32,894 nucleotides of DNA from Legionella londiniensis (GTDB taxonomy: Bacteria > Pseudomonadota > Gammaproteobacteria > Legionellales > Legionellaceae), in the NCBI RefSeq assembly GCF_001467825.1, contig NZ_LNYK01000034.1, positions 1 to 32,894 of the forward strand. The letters are read 5' to 3'. Made by a program: the position numbers and the translations under genes. The notes under the pieces were generated by a model, which saw only the letters and a program-made list of their open reading frames with translations, made no database searches and had not been told where the DNA came from. Shown here piece by piece: positions 17,117 to 28,334 of the stretch. Position 1 is the first letter of the stretch. The number at the start of each line of letters is the position of its first letter.

Positions 17117-17916
17117 GATGATTCACCATAACCAAATAATTGCATCGTCAGGGCAAGATAGGTGCCATGATCCAGTCCCAGTTCATAGAGCAGTTCATGA
17201 TCGCTGAAGGTGGACCAAACAGTATTTCGCAAATCCATATTTTGGGCAATATGACCCGCGTGCTGATACATGGAGCCGGCTTCCATCAAAGCATGCCGGT
17301 AACCGCGATAACGGTATTTGAAAATGGTTTTGCCGGCATGGGCAACGTAGGCAATGCAAAATGCTGGCGCATGATTTAAATCAATAAATCCATGCAGGAT
17401 TTTTTCGAAAAAAAACGCCATGGGCAGGGCTTTGATAAGCTGCAGGGACTGGCTGACTGTACGATAATGATAGCAGCCTGATTTTAAAGGAGGCTGGTTA
17501 CAAAGACGCTCATTAAAAATAAAAACCAGCGGTTCTACAGGGTACAATCCGCCGGCAGAAGGATAAGGCCTGTGCCCTGCTTTGTCTGGGGAAAAAGAGT
17601 GAATGAGCAAGGCTTGCAAATCCTGCCAGGCGACATTTTGTGCTGAAAATTTTGGTGTGGATGGTTTCCTGATGAACGGCGGCGGATCTCCTGTGCTGCA
17701 AACAAATTCTTGCTGGCGAAAAGGAGAGATTTCACACTCCGTAAGCTGCGCGCGGCTAATGGTTTTGGGATCAACATTGGTGATGGATAAATTGCCAAAG
17801 CCTGGAAAGCTGATTGCCTCTTTTGCATGGGCTCTCAAAATATCCTGATAAACCCTTGTATCCAGGCTCCCTTCAACCAAGCTGCCAATAAACGGTTTTT
17901 TTTGTTGGGGGTTCAT
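17113..17916 (-). CDS. FMN-dependent azoline dehydrogenase (McbC/SagB-like)
   Basis: This enzyme should oxidise thiazolines and oxazolines to azoles using FMN. The 267-residue protein shows the SagB-type nitroreductase signature RPYPSAGGLYPVEP at residues 116-129 and FKYRYRGYRHALMEAGSMYQ at 199-218. It also has the usual FSDHELLYELGLD near the end. K200-Y201 correspond in position to the catalytic Lys-Tyr pair described for this family (K201/Y202 in McbC-type enzymes, from memory). The size matches McbC (about 272). The gene begins three bases after the McbB-like stop and overlaps the YcaO gene by four bases. Confidence 0.92.
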   Translation of the reverse strand: MNPQQKKPFIGSLVEGSLDTRVYQDILRAHAKEAISFPGFGNLSITNVDPKTISRAQLTECEISPFRQQEFVCSTGDPPPFIRKPSTPKFSAQNVAWQDLQALLIHSFSPDKAGHRPYPSAGGLYPVEPLVFIFNERLCNQPPLKSGCYHYRTVSQSLQLIKALPMAFFFEKILHGFIDLNHAPAFCIAYVAHAGKTIFKYRYRGYRHALMEAGSMYQHAGHIAQNMDLRNTVWSTFSDHELLYELGLDHGTYLALTMQLFGYGESS

Positions 17917-17919
17917 AAG

Positions 17920-18798
17920 TTACACGAGCTCCGCTTGAGGCAGATTTGCCAAATTAAGTTTCATATCCTGCTCTGCAAAGGGAGAGTGCATCGCTACTTC
18001 ACGATGGACGCTGAAACTGGTTAAATCAGCGTGCCAGAACCAGTTTACTTGATCCAGAAGAGTTGGCGGCTTCCAAAGATCAATATATTGCAGGGCAAAT
18101 TGATGCAGGCAATATGCAATGTAGCCCCGCTGGCAGGCATTTATGCAAGGCTCCGGGAGCTTCGTTAAATCATGCTTGCAGATCTCGCGGTAATAAAGCA
18201 GCCAGTTGTTTTTGGTTGCGGGTATTTCACTGCCGAGATAAGCCATGAGCTGGTGCAAATTGGAAAAATGGCTGGGAAGCCCGCTATTTTTAAAATAAAG
18301 ATTATCAATCAATAACAGCTTGTGAATCACGCCTGATGTAATCAAATAAACATCGTCGTTAAGCGCTTGATAAAGGGTCTTGAAATCTCTGTGGGTGTAA
18401 TTTTGCCGATAAAACAAAACCAGGGAGCGCGCCTCAAAATCAAAATAATTTTCAGGAACAACCTCAACTTGATATTCCTCATTTAAGGTATTTTCAAGCA
18501 GATCCCTGACCAGGGAGTCGTCGCTGCTGATATAAATTATGGGAAATTTTCGCGACAATAAAGGCTTTAGGACATTCAGCTCCTGGATGAGCACGGATTT
18601 CAGTTTTTCAATATCTACCTGTTGCTGATGGGCAAGCACGGCAAGCTGTTCTTCGCTGATTTCGAGTTTAGGTTGCTCCCTGAGGATGGCGAGGACATGA
18701 ATTAGGGTTTTGCTTGATATCTTAGCGCCTTTTCCCTGGCTGCTGATGTAATTGTGGGAGCCAATCTGCAGCAATTGATAGTTGTTTATAATATACAC
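17920..18798 (-). CDS. McbB-like cyclodehydratase partner (E1-like)
   Basis: The 292-residue protein is at the first position of the operon, and its size matches McbB (about 295). The central segment IDNLYFKNSGLPSHFSNLHQ (residues 164-183) lines up by eye with the remembered McbB region around its CHFC motif. A later stretch, HADLTSFSVHREVAMH (256-271), aligns with the second cysteine pair of McbB. Here the zinc-binding cysteines are replaced (SHFS, FSVH), so the zinc site appears lost. McbB-type proteins bind the leader peptide and present it to the YcaO enzyme. The N-terminal 80 residues may form the winged-helix leader-binding region. The start is GTG, with GAGGA seven bases upstream. Identification relies on context plus weak similarity. 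Confidence 0.75.
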   Translation of the reverse strand: MYIINNYQLLQIGSHNYISSQGKGAKISSKTLIHVLAILREQPKLEISEEQLAVLAHQQQVDIEKLKSVLIQELNVLKPLLSRKFPIIYISSDDSLVRDLLENTLNEEYQVEVVPENYFDFEARSLVLFYRQNYTHRDFKTLYQALNDDVYLITSGVIHKLLLIDNLYFKNSGLPSHFSNLHQLMAYLGSEIPATKNNWLLYYREICKHDLTKLPEPCINACQRGYIAYCLHQFALQYIDLWKPPTLLDQVNWFWHADLTSFSVHREVAMHSPFAEQDMKLNLANLPQAELV

Positions 18799-18858
18799 AG
18801 CATATTCCTCATGCGAATTTAGAGTTCATCCTGACGGCGGTTTATCAACCGGCCTCAC

Positions 18859-18886
18859 ATTGTAGCCTTTTAAGCCCCTGAGTCAA
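18859..18886 (-). promoter_or_regulatory. Predicted promoter of the LAP operon
   Basis: On the minus strand TTGACT (18886-18881) is separated by 16 bases from TACAAT (18864-18859), a good sigma-70 match. Transcription would start near 18852, about 54 bases before the GTG of the McbB-like gene. A short imperfect inverted repeat (GGCGGTT / AACCGGCC, 18838-18855) covers the expected start and could be an operator. Confidence 0.65.
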
Positions 18887-18977
18887 AGGCATTTGATGAT
18901 AAAATGGGGGAAAATCCTATTTTGCGTCATCGCAAGCACAGGAATGCTACTGTTGCAAATGCGCGCGATATATGGAA

Positions 18978-19079
18978 GGCCTGAGCAATCTCAGGCCATT
19001 TGCTGCTTTTCCCAATCAGGAAAGTGGCCAACCTGATGTGGATAGTAATACTTTATCAATGGAAGCGACCTTTATCCAG
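18978..19079. repeat. ~100-bp direct repeat, copy B (right flank of the LAP module)
   Basis: This is the partner of 12585-12682, in the same orientation. It begins with a strong hairpin (GGCCTGAG, 4-base loop, CTCAGGCC), shares CCCAATCAGGAA and ends TTTATCCAG. It overlaps the last few codons of the small basic-protein gene and may serve as its terminator, although no T-run follows. Confidence 0.75.
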
Positions 19080-19298
19080 TCGTTTACGAACTTTTCGTAA
19101 ATTTAATGCTCTTACAATTCCAGTTGGTTGATTAATCTCGTTATTTTTCTTCTGCTTGTTGGGTTCTACCGGGTGAGTTCGATAATGTTGACGGTATGCA
19201 TGGTGGCATTTATCATGCTTGTGTGGTAATCCGTCTCCATAGCGTTGCTGCATTTTTTCGCGGGTTTGAGATGCCGTACGTTGTTGCTTTTCAGACAT
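19056..19298 (-). CDS. Small basic His/Lys/Arg-rich protein
   Basis: An 80-residue frame from the Met at 19298 begins MSEKQQRTASQTREKMQQRY and continues with many Lys, Arg, His and Gln residues and one cysteine. No signal peptide or membrane segment is present, and no family is recognised. AAGGAAACC precedes the ATG. The longer frame to 19340 lacks support. Its 3' end runs into repeat copy B. It could be a small nucleic-acid-binding protein or a spurious frame in the spacer between the LAP module and the atp operon. Confidence 0.45.
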   Translation of the reverse strand: MSEKQQRTASQTREKMQQRYGDGLPHKHDKCHHAYRQHYRTHPVEPNKQKKNNEINQPTGIVRALNLRKVRKRLDKGRFH

Positions 19299-19507
19299 AT
19301 AAGGTTTCCTTATCATTAGGCAATAGACAATGCCGGACAATTCCTAAAAAGGTTTCTTTCATCTTTTATAAAAACTGCCGTGCCCCAGAAAGCGTGACAA
19401 CACACTTCTTAGTTAAGTATACACGATAATTCCCCATGTGACTTGAATTGATACAGGGTGTAAAAAAATAAATTTATTTCGCCGGACAAATAAATCGATG
19501 CGCGGCG

Positions 19508-19536
19508 TTGCTTATCCAAATTGATTACTTTATAAT
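19508..19536 (+). promoter_or_regulatory. Predicted sigma-70 promoter of the atp operon
   Basis: TTGCTT (19508-19513) and a perfect TATAAT (19531-19536) are separated by 17 bases. The expected transcription start (about 19543) is only a few bases before the first ATG of atpI. This argues that the GTG at 19561 may be the real atpI start. Confidence 0.65.
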
Positions 19537-19548
19537 CCGCGACAAAAT

Positions 19549-21105
<1,557 letters not shown>

Positions 21106-21119
21106 GTAGAAGAAAAGAT

Positions 21120-21177
21120 AAAAAGGCAGAGGCCTAACTGACAAAGCCAATGTGTTTATCAGCAGGCCTGTCTTTTT
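21120..21177 (+). promoter_or_regulatory. Long intergenic hairpin between atpE and atpF
   Basis: The arms AAAAAGGCAGAGGCCT and AGGCCTGTCTTTTT are nearly complementary, and the inner part continues with CTGACAAA / TTTATCAG around a 9-base loop. The 3' arm ends in five T residues, so it may act as a partial terminator or as an RNA-stability element. Either would raise subunit c output relative to the downstream subunits. Confidence 0.6.
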
Positions 21178-21216
21178 GCTCTTGATCTTCTGTCCTCAGT
21201 TTAAGGAGATAAGACC

Positions 21217-21687
21217 TTGGATATCAATCTAACTTTAGTCATACAGATGCTGGTGTTTGCAGCTTTTGTATGGTTTACCATGAAATTTGTCTGGCCTCCG
21301 CTGTCGAATGCGCTGGAAGAGCGCCAGGATAAGATTGCCGAAGGGCTGGCCGCAGCAGAACGAGGCCGCAGAGAGCTGGAGCTCGCCCAGCACCGTATTA
21401 GCGATGAATTAAAGCAAGCGAAAGCGCAAGCCGCAGAAATTTTGGAAAAGGCAAATCGCAGGGCGTCTCAGATTATTGAGGAAGCAAAGCAGGAAGCCCG
21501 TCTTGAGGCCCAAAAAATTGTGCGCAATGCTGAGGAGCAAATCGCGCAGGAAGTCAATCAGGCGAAGGACTCCTTAAGGAAGCAAGTTGCCTCGCTGGCC
21601 ATTGCAGGGGCCGAGAAAATATTAATGCGTGAAATTGATGAAAAATCTAATCGCTCCTTGCTCGATAATTTAATCGAAGAGATTTGA
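21217..21687 (+). CDS. atpF: F0F1 ATP synthase subunit b
   Basis: Subunit b is the peripheral stalk. The 156-residue protein has one N-terminal membrane helix ([20 protein letters not shown]), the conserved WPPL motif, and then a long charged coiled coil of Ala, Glu, Lys and Arg. Length equals the E. coli subunit. The start is TTG at 21217, seven bases after a clear AAGGAG (21204-21209). No in-frame ATG fits the family start. Confidence 0.95.
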   Translation: MDINLTLVIQMLVFAAFVWFTMKFVWPPLSNALEERQDKIAEGLAAAERGRRELELAQHRISDELKQAKAQAAEILEKANRRASQIIEEAKQEARLEAQKIVRNAEEQIAQEVNQAKDSLRKQVASLAIAGAEKILMREIDEKSNRSLLDNLIEEI

Positions 21688-21688
21688 T

Positions 21689-22246
21689 ATGTCTGATACA
21701 ATGACACTTTCCAGACCTTATGCACAAGCGGTGTTTGAGCATGCGTTAGCCAATCAGCAGCTGCCTTTATGGTCTGCCATCTTGCATGACTTGGCTTATG
21801 CTGTGCTTGATCCCAAAGCCAAACGGCTGCTAAGCGATCCCACGGTTACAATCGAATTGAAATGTCAGCTGTTGCTCTCTATCTTTAAAGAACCATCAAG
21901 GCCAAAAACTGCGCAGGAACTGCCTGTGGTAGAGAACCTCATTCGATTGCTTGCGGAAAACAAAAGATTGATGGCATTACCTGATATGTATGCACAATAC
22001 GAGGCTCTGCGTGCCGAACAGGAAAAAACTTTGGAAGTTCATGTAAGCAGCTTTTCTGCGTTGAGTCCTGAACAGCAAAACCAGCTTGTACAGTCACTCA
22101 GCCAACGCTTGCAAAGACAAATTACCCTAAAAGTAGATATCGATAAAACATTGCTGGGCGGCGCCATCATCCGCGCCGGCGATTTGGTTATTGATGGTTC
22201 GGTGCGGGGTCAGTTAAACAAACTTGGCACTAGTTTAGCCGCGTAA
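21689..22246 (+). CDS. atpH: F0F1 ATP synthase subunit delta
   Basis: Subunit delta links the stalk to the F1 head. The 185-residue protein has the N-terminal [13 protein letters not shown] and the conserved C-terminal [20 protein letters not shown] motif. It begins one base after the atpF stop codon, so translation is coupled. Length is normal. Confidence 0.95.
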   Translation: MSDTMTLSRPYAQAVFEHALANQQLPLWSAILHDLAYAVLDPKAKRLLSDPTVTIELKCQLLLSIFKEPSRPKTAQELPVVENLIRLLAENKRLMALPDMYAQYEALRAEQEKTLEVHVSSFSALSPEQQNQLVQSLSQRLQRQITLKVDIDKTLLGGAIIRAGDLVIDGSVRGQLNKLGTSLAA

Positions 22247-22262
22247 TGAGAGGATAAATTCC

Positions 22263-23816
22263 ATGTCAGAACAAATAGCGTTAAGTCCATCTGAAATCAG
22301 CGAACTCATCAGACAAAAGATAGAGCAGTTTGCTGTTGTCTCAGAAGCCCGCAACGAGGGCACTATTGTCAGCGTGAAAGACGGCATTGTCCGCATGCAC
22401 GGTCTTGATGATGCGATGCAGGGTGAAATGATTGAGTTTCCGGGAGGGAAATACGGCCTGGCATTGAACCTGGAGCGTGATTCTGTTGGAGCGGTTGTGC
22501 TCGGAGATGCCAGCACGATATCAGAGGGGCAAAAAGGCAAATGCACCGGCCGTATCTTAGAAGTGCCTGTCGGCAAAAGCTTGCTGGGGCGCGTGGTTGA
22601 CGCTTTAGGCAACCCGATTGACGGCAAGGGGCCAATAGAAGCGGAAAAACTGTCGCCTATTGAAAAAGTGGCACCGGGGGTAATCGCCCGTAAATCTGTG
22701 GATCAGCCTGTGCAAACCGGTTTAAAGGCAATTGATGCCATGACCCCTATAGGCCGCGGCCAACGGGAGCTGATTATCGGCGACAGGCAAACCGGCAAAT
22801 CTGCTATTGCTATCGACACCATTATTAACCAGAAAGGTAAAGGCATTAAGTGCATTTATGTCGCCGTTGGCCAAAAAGCTTCTTCCGTCGCATCTCTTGT
22901 CCGCAAACTGGAAGAACATGGCGCAATGGAGCATACGATAGTTGTGGTTGCAGGCGCTTCTGACTCGGCAGCCATGCAATTTATCGCTCCTTATTCCGGT
23001 TGCACTATGGGCGAATATTTCATGGAGCGCGGCGAAGATGCCTTGATCGTCTATGATGACTTAACCAAACAAGCCTGGGCATACCGTCAGATATCGCTGC
23101 TGCTGCGCAGACCGCCGGGCCGTGAAGCTTATCCCGGTGATATCTTCTACCTGCATTCCCGCCTTTTAGAGAGGGCAGCGCGCATCAATGAGCAGGAAGT
23201 TGAGAAATTAACCAATGGTGAAGTAACAGGCAAAACCGGATCGCTAACCGCATTGCCCATTATCGAAACGCAAGCTGGCGACGTATCCGCGTTCGTACCT
23301 ACGAACGTGATTTCTATTACCGACGGCCAGATTTTCCTTGATGTGGATTTATTTAACGCCGGTATTCGGCCTGCCATTAACTCAGGATTATCGGTGTCAC
23401 GGGTAGGTGGCGCTGCGCAAACCAAGATCATGAAAAAACTGGGCGGCGGAACGCGGCTGGCACTTGCACAGTACCGCGAGCTGGAAGCTTTTTCCCAGTT
23501 TGCCTCAGACTTGGATGAAGCAACCAGAAAGCAGCTTGAACGCGGCCAGCGCATTACAGAGCTCATGAAACAAAAACAATATGCACCGTTTTCTGTCGCT
23601 GAAATGGCGCTTTCCCTGTTCATTGTTGATAAAGGCTACCTAGATGACATTCCTGTTGCGGAAGTCAGTGCTTTTGAAACTGCGTTAAGGGATTATATGC
23701 ACAGCACTCATGAATCGCTGTTGCAAACAATCAATGAGAGCGGTGCATACAATGAAGAAATTGAGGCAAAATTACGTGAGGCAGTAGAAGACTTCAAGCG
23801 TACAGGAAGCTGGTAA
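22263..23816 (+). CDS. atpA: F0F1 ATP synthase subunit alpha
   Basis: This is the non-catalytic nucleotide-binding subunit of F1. The 517-residue protein has the N-terminal barrel ([16 protein letters not shown]), the P-loop [11 protein letters not shown] near residue 172, and [20 protein letters not shown]. The signature [17 protein letters not shown] also matches the family. AGAGGA lies eight bases before the ATG. Full length, nothing unusual. Confidence 0.97.
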   Translation: MSEQIALSPSEISELIRQKIEQFAVVSEARNEGTIVSVKDGIVRMHGLDDAMQGEMIEFPGGKYGLALNLERDSVGAVVLGDASTISEGQKGKCTGRILEVPVGKSLLGRVVDALGNPIDGKGPIEAEKLSPIEKVAPGVIARKSVDQPVQTGLKAIDAMTPIGRGQRELIIGDRQTGKSAIAIDTIINQKGKGIKCIYVAVGQKASSVASLVRKLEEHGAMEHTIVVVAGASDSAAMQFIAPYSGCTMGEYFMERGEDALIVYDDLTKQAWAYRQISLLLRRPPGREAYPGDIFYLHSRLLERAARINEQEVEKLTNGEVTGKTGSLTALPIIETQAGDVSAFVPTNVISITDGQIFLDVDLFNAGIRPAINSGLSVSRVGGAAQTKIMKKLGGGTRLALAQYRELEAFSQFASDLDEATRKQLERGQRITELMKQKQYAPFSVAEMALSLFIVDKGYLDDIPVAEVSAFETALRDYMHSTHESLLQTINESGAYNEEIEAKLREAVEDFKRTGSW

Positions 23817-23901
23817 GCGAGACCATTCTATCCTGAGTATTTAACAGTAAATTTCGCCTGGACCTTGGAGTCTGGGCAACACTCTAAGAGCGAAGCAAAT
23901 T

Positions 23902-24768
23902 ATGGCTGGAGCGAAAGAAATCCGAACTAAAATTGCAAGTATCAAGAAAACGCAGAAAATTACGCGGGCAATGGAAATGGTGGCTGCCAGTAAAATGCGC
24001 AAAACTCAAGACCGGATGGCCGCTTCCAAACCTTATGCTACTAAAATTTATGATGTAGTAAAGCATATTGCCCGTGCCAAATCGGAATATCGCCATCCTT
24101 TCATGAGCACCCGCGAAATTAAGCGCGTTGGCGTTATTGTGGTCACTACTGATCGCGGGCTTTGCGGCGGTTTAAATGCTAATTTACTGCGCGAAACAAT
24201 CCACAAAATGCATCAGTGGCATGAAGCTCAAAAAGAAGTGGATCTCTGCGTTATCGGCCGTAAAGGCCAGGCGTTTTTTAAACGCGTCGGCGGTCGGGTT
24301 ATTGCATCCATCGATCATTTAGGCGACACGCCAGGCATTAAGGATTTAATAGGCGCCGTTAAGGTTATGCTGGATGCCTTCTACAATAGCGAAATTGATG
24401 CCTTGCACGTCATTTATAATGAATTCGTCAACACCATGACGCAAAAACCAATCACAAAGCAACTTTTGCCCTTGCCAATTTCTGAAGAAGACAGCAAAGC
24501 ATTGGGGCATCACTGGGATTATATTTATGAGCCCGATGCAAAGGAATTGCTAGACGAGTTGCTTGAGCGGTATATCGAGCTGCAGGTTTATCAAGCTGTG
24601 GTCGAAAATATCGCCTGTGAGCAGGCGGCAAAAATGATTGCAATGAAGAGTGCAACCGATAATGCCGGTGAATTAATCAAAGAGTTTCAATTGGCGTACA
24701 ATAAAGCCCGACAAGCCGCGATCACGCAAGAGTTGGCGGAAATTGTCGGCGGTGCAGCCGCTTTATAA
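23902..24768 (+). CDS. atpG: F0F1 ATP synthase subunit gamma
   Basis: Subunit gamma is the central shaft. The 288-residue protein has the N-terminal helix [20 protein letters not shown] followed by VAASKMRK, then [16 protein letters not shown]. It ends with the conserved [20 protein letters not shown] followed by RQAAITQEL. The spacer from atpA is 85 bases with no clear terminator. Length matches the family. Confidence 0.96.
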   Translation: MAGAKEIRTKIASIKKTQKITRAMEMVAASKMRKTQDRMAASKPYATKIYDVVKHIARAKSEYRHPFMSTREIKRVGVIVVTTDRGLCGGLNANLLRETIHKMHQWHEAQKEVDLCVIGRKGQAFFKRVGGRVIASIDHLGDTPGIKDLIGAVKVMLDAFYNSEIDALHVIYNEFVNTMTQKPITKQLLPLPISEEDSKALGHHWDYIYEPDAKELLDELLERYIELQVYQAVVENIACEQAAKMIAMKSATDNAGELIKEFQLAYNKARQAAITQELAEIVGGAAAL

Positions 24769-24777
24769 AGAGGGTGA

Positions 24778-26157
<1,380 letters not shown>

Positions 26158-26168
26158 GGCAACCTGAT

Positions 26169-26597
26169 ATGGCTATCACGACGCATTTGGATATTGTCAG
26201 CGCTGAGCGGGAGATTTTTTCAGGCGTTGTTGAAATGGTGGTCGCGACTGGCGAGATGGGAGAGCTCGGCATCGTGCCTGGGCATGCTCCCTTGCTCACG
26301 GTATTAAAACCCGGCGAAGTTCGAGTGACCCGACAGGGCGGTGATGAGGAAATCTACTATATTTCCGGCGGCATGCTTGAAGTGCAGCCTTATTACGTTA
26401 CCGTTCTTGCCGATGATGTGCAACGGGCAGAGAGCCTTGACGAAGCGGCAGCCCTGGCTGCCAAAGCCCGGGCTGAAGAAGCCATTGCCAATAAGGATAC
26501 GAATATTGATTATTCTATCGCAACGGCAGAGCTTGCGCGCGCAGTTGCACAAATCCGCGCTATTCAGAAGGTTCGTAAAAAATTAAAATCAGGCTAG
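26169..26597 (+). CDS. atpC: F0F1 ATP synthase subunit epsilon
   Basis: Subunit epsilon regulates F1. The 142-residue protein starts [19 protein letters not shown], contains [14 protein letters not shown], and ends in the helical hairpin typical of the family. I chose the ATG at 26169, nine bases after GAGG. An upstream ATG at 26154 overlaps the atpD stop in frame and would add five residues. Confidence 0.95.
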   Translation: MAITTHLDIVSAEREIFSGVVEMVVATGEMGELGIVPGHAPLLTVLKPGEVRVTRQGGDEEIYYISGGMLEVQPYYVTVLADDVQRAESLDEAAALAAKARAEEAIANKDTNIDYSIATAELARAVAQIRAIQKVRKKLKSG

Positions 26598-26651
26598 GCT
26601 GAGCAAGGCTGGCGTCAACGGATTTTGACTATAACCAATGGGCTTATACTG

Positions 26652-26686
26652 CAATGTTGGGCCGTACTTCGCTTGGCCCAGCATTG
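26652..26686 (+). terminator. Inverted repeat after the atp operon
   Basis: A 12-bp stem with one G-U pair (CAATGTTGGGCC / GGCCCAGCATTG) and an 11-base loop lies 55 bases after atpC. It has no T-run, so it may be a weak terminator or a processing and stability hairpin. Confidence 0.45.
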
Positions 26687-26744
26687 AACTGGCTTAAAAC
26701 GCCTGGAACAAATTCCCGATCAAAAACCAAACAGGCATAGGCAA

Positions 26745-27278
26745 CTATTCTTTTTCTATATGGACTTGGACTGGTTCTTCATGCTTGCCGTGAATTTTTT
26801 CCTTTAATCCCTGCATCTTTCCCATCATAAAAAATATTTCTGCTGTTAAAAATAAAGGCGACGCAAGGTCATATTTTATGTTATCCGTAATTGCCGGCAG
26901 CTTGCCCTCGAGAATGTGGCCGGCTATTTGCGCCACAAGCCCTATGCTAAAAACAATAATAAAGCTCCAGATTGCAAATGGGGTAGGCCCTGCAGCGGTG
27001 AACAGGTTGGCAAGCCAGAGCAAAAAAATGAGAATTGGCGTGAGGACAAGGGCAAGCAACCATTGCAGGCGAAAATAATAAATCAAGAGGACAATCACTG
27101 CAATATCAGACAGCCGGATATCGAAGACGCCTGGAACGACGATATGCACCAGCCCAAGAAGTATCAAAAAGGAAAACATAAGCAGCGGAATGCCTGCCAT
27201 GTGGGTGTATTTTGTAACGTCCTTTTGATGGTATTGTGCATACCATTTTGCTTGCTCGGTAAACGGTATCATTATCAC
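26745..27278 (-). CDS. Mpo1-like (DUF962) membrane protein
   Basis: The 177-residue protein has WYAQYHQKDVTKYTHMAGIP at the N-terminus, about four membrane segments, and AQIAGHILEGKLPAI. The YHxxxxxxxxH and AQxxGHxxxEGxxPA patterns are those of the DUF962/Mpo1-like family, whose yeast member is an iron-dependent 2-hydroxy fatty acid dioxygenase. Whether the bacterial protein has that activity is not known. It is convergent with the atp operon. A second Met two codons later is an alternative start. Confidence 0.8.
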   Translation of the reverse strand: MIMIPFTEQAKWYAQYHQKDVTKYTHMAGIPLLMFSFLILLGLVHIVVPGVFDIRLSDIAVIVLLIYYFRLQWLLALVLTPILIFLLWLANLFTAAGPTPFAIWSFIIVFSIGLVAQIAGHILEGKLPAITDNIKYDLASPLFLTAEIFFMMGKMQGLKEKIHGKHEEPVQVHIEKE

Positions 27279-27469
27279 ATCCTGTAATGAATGAGTTCAA
27301 TCAATGACGCACGGCACATACGCTGCACCCCACATCATGAGTCTTTTGTTGGAAATGCAGTCAAGGCAAAGTGCCGTAAAAAAGCAAAAAAATGCCCTTG
27401 ATTTAAAAACATAGCATATTCTGCTTAAAAGCTCAAAGAGAGTTCAAGCCTGTTAAAATTCAACAAGAC

Positions 27470-27493
27470 CCGGGGCGGATTGTCACGCCCCGG
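27470..27493 (-). terminator. Hairpin after the DUF4949-like gene
   Basis: A perfect 8-bp GC stem (CCGGGGCG / CGCCCCGG) with an 8-base loop lies just after the stop codon of the minus-strand gene. The following T content is modest (GTCTTGTTG), so termination may be partial. Confidence 0.6.
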
Positions 27494-27500
27494 CGAACTA

Positions 27501-27929
27501 TCAGCGTTTTTTATTCAGGTAATAAGACTTCATTTTAGCTGGTGATATCGGGAAATCGCTATAAAACGCTGCAGCGAGATAGTTATCGTCTGCGAGGTTA
27601 TAAATGCAAGCCCAGGTGCCTGGCTCAATTTCCTCCGGAGTCGGCTGGCCGGATAATGTACTGACCAATTCATTTCCCTGGGACAAAGCATCTTCTTCAT
27701 CCTCTGCCTGAATAATGCCTACCGCAAATTCCCAGTTATGATCCGTGTCGTAGTTGCTCCCCTCAAGGGCAAGGTATAAATCAAGCATCAGATTAAAAGC
27801 ATAAGACACCCCTTCTGCCTTGATTGCGCTTGCGCTTGGACAAACTGCCGGGCCTTGGGCTGCTGCAAGGGAAGAATAAAATAAGGTAAGACCGCCAAAG
27901 AGCGCGCTGAATTTTCCATTTAATTTCAT
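27501..27929 (-). CDS. Secreted DUF4949-like protein
   Basis: The 142-residue protein has a signal peptide ending SSLAAAQG and a mature part with VCPSASAIKAEGVSYAFN, YDTDHNWEFAVGII and PGTWACIYN. Two cysteines probably form a disulfide. This resembles the DUF4949 family, which I recall mainly from Legionella, including a protein described as hemin-binding; the match is from memory. It is likely periplasmic or secreted. AGGTGG lies five bases before the ATG. The gene is divergent from vgrG. Confidence 0.7.
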   Translation of the reverse strand: MKLNGKFSALFGGLTLFYSSLAAAQGPAVCPSASAIKAEGVSYAFNLMLDLYLALEGSNYDTDHNWEFAVGIIQAEDEEDALSQGNELVSTLSGQPTPEEIEPGTWACIYNLADDNYLAAAFYSDFPISPAKMKSYYLNKKR

Positions 27930-28324
27930 GATACCACCTGTTCATTAGTCAAAAAAATGCCAATAGGAATCTGGCAGGATGGGAACGCACCTTAAGGACT
28001 GCAGGAGGAAATGTCAAAAAGCGGCAAACCCTGCTTGATTGAGAAGAAGTTATATCCCTAAAAAAACAGGCATGCGTTTGCCAAACTCATGCATTTTACA
28101 ACCATAAAATCCGTTTGGGCGTTTCTTTGTATTCTGTGCCCATCAATGGCTATTGCTTCACAAATAAGCATTTTGAGGCTCAGCAATACCCGAAAAGGGT
28201 ATCAAGGGACGTCTGGCAATTCAACTGCGAAATGAGCGATCCCTGTCTAAAAATATTTTCTGGCTCTTGACATTTTTTACAGTAAGAAGAGAATTGGTGG
28301 CGAAGGAAGTCATGGAGCAAGGAA
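27930..28324. other. 395-bp divergent spacer upstream of the VgrG gene
   Basis: I see no convincing gene. It holds a small hairpin (ATACCC, GAAAA loop, GGGTAT at 28186-28202), a possible promoter (TTGACA 28267-28272, 16-base spacer, GAGAAT 28289-28294), and the duplicated translation start at its right end. The start of a 12-codon frame (28312-28350) also lies here. Confidence 0.5.
28267..28294 (+). promoter_or_regulatory. Possible promoter for the VgrG gene
   Basis: A perfect TTGACA is followed after 16 bases by GAGAAT, which matches four of six -10 positions. Transcription would begin near 28301, right before the duplicated ribosome-binding sites. Confidence 0.4.
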
Positions 28325-28334
28325 GTGTTGGAGC
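28303..28334 (+). repeat. 16-bp tandem duplication of the VgrG translation start
   Basis: Two adjacent 16-base copies, AAGGAAGTCATGGAGC (28303-28318) and AAGGAAGTGTTGGAGC (28319-28334), differ at two positions. Each contains an AAGGA site four bases before a start codon (ATG 28312, TTG 28328). The copies are out of frame with each other. ATG 28312 opens a 12-codon frame ending TGA at 28350, and only the second copy reads into VgrG. Confidence 0.8.

Noticed and set aside
12585-19079. Insertion sequence or composite transposon
   Set aside because: No transposase or integrase frame, no terminal inverted repeats around the module and no visible target duplication; only the two direct repeats are seen.
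22235-22627. Long antisense frames in atpA, atpD and atpG
   Set aside because: They are shadows of highly biased coding sequence on the other strand and have no family features.
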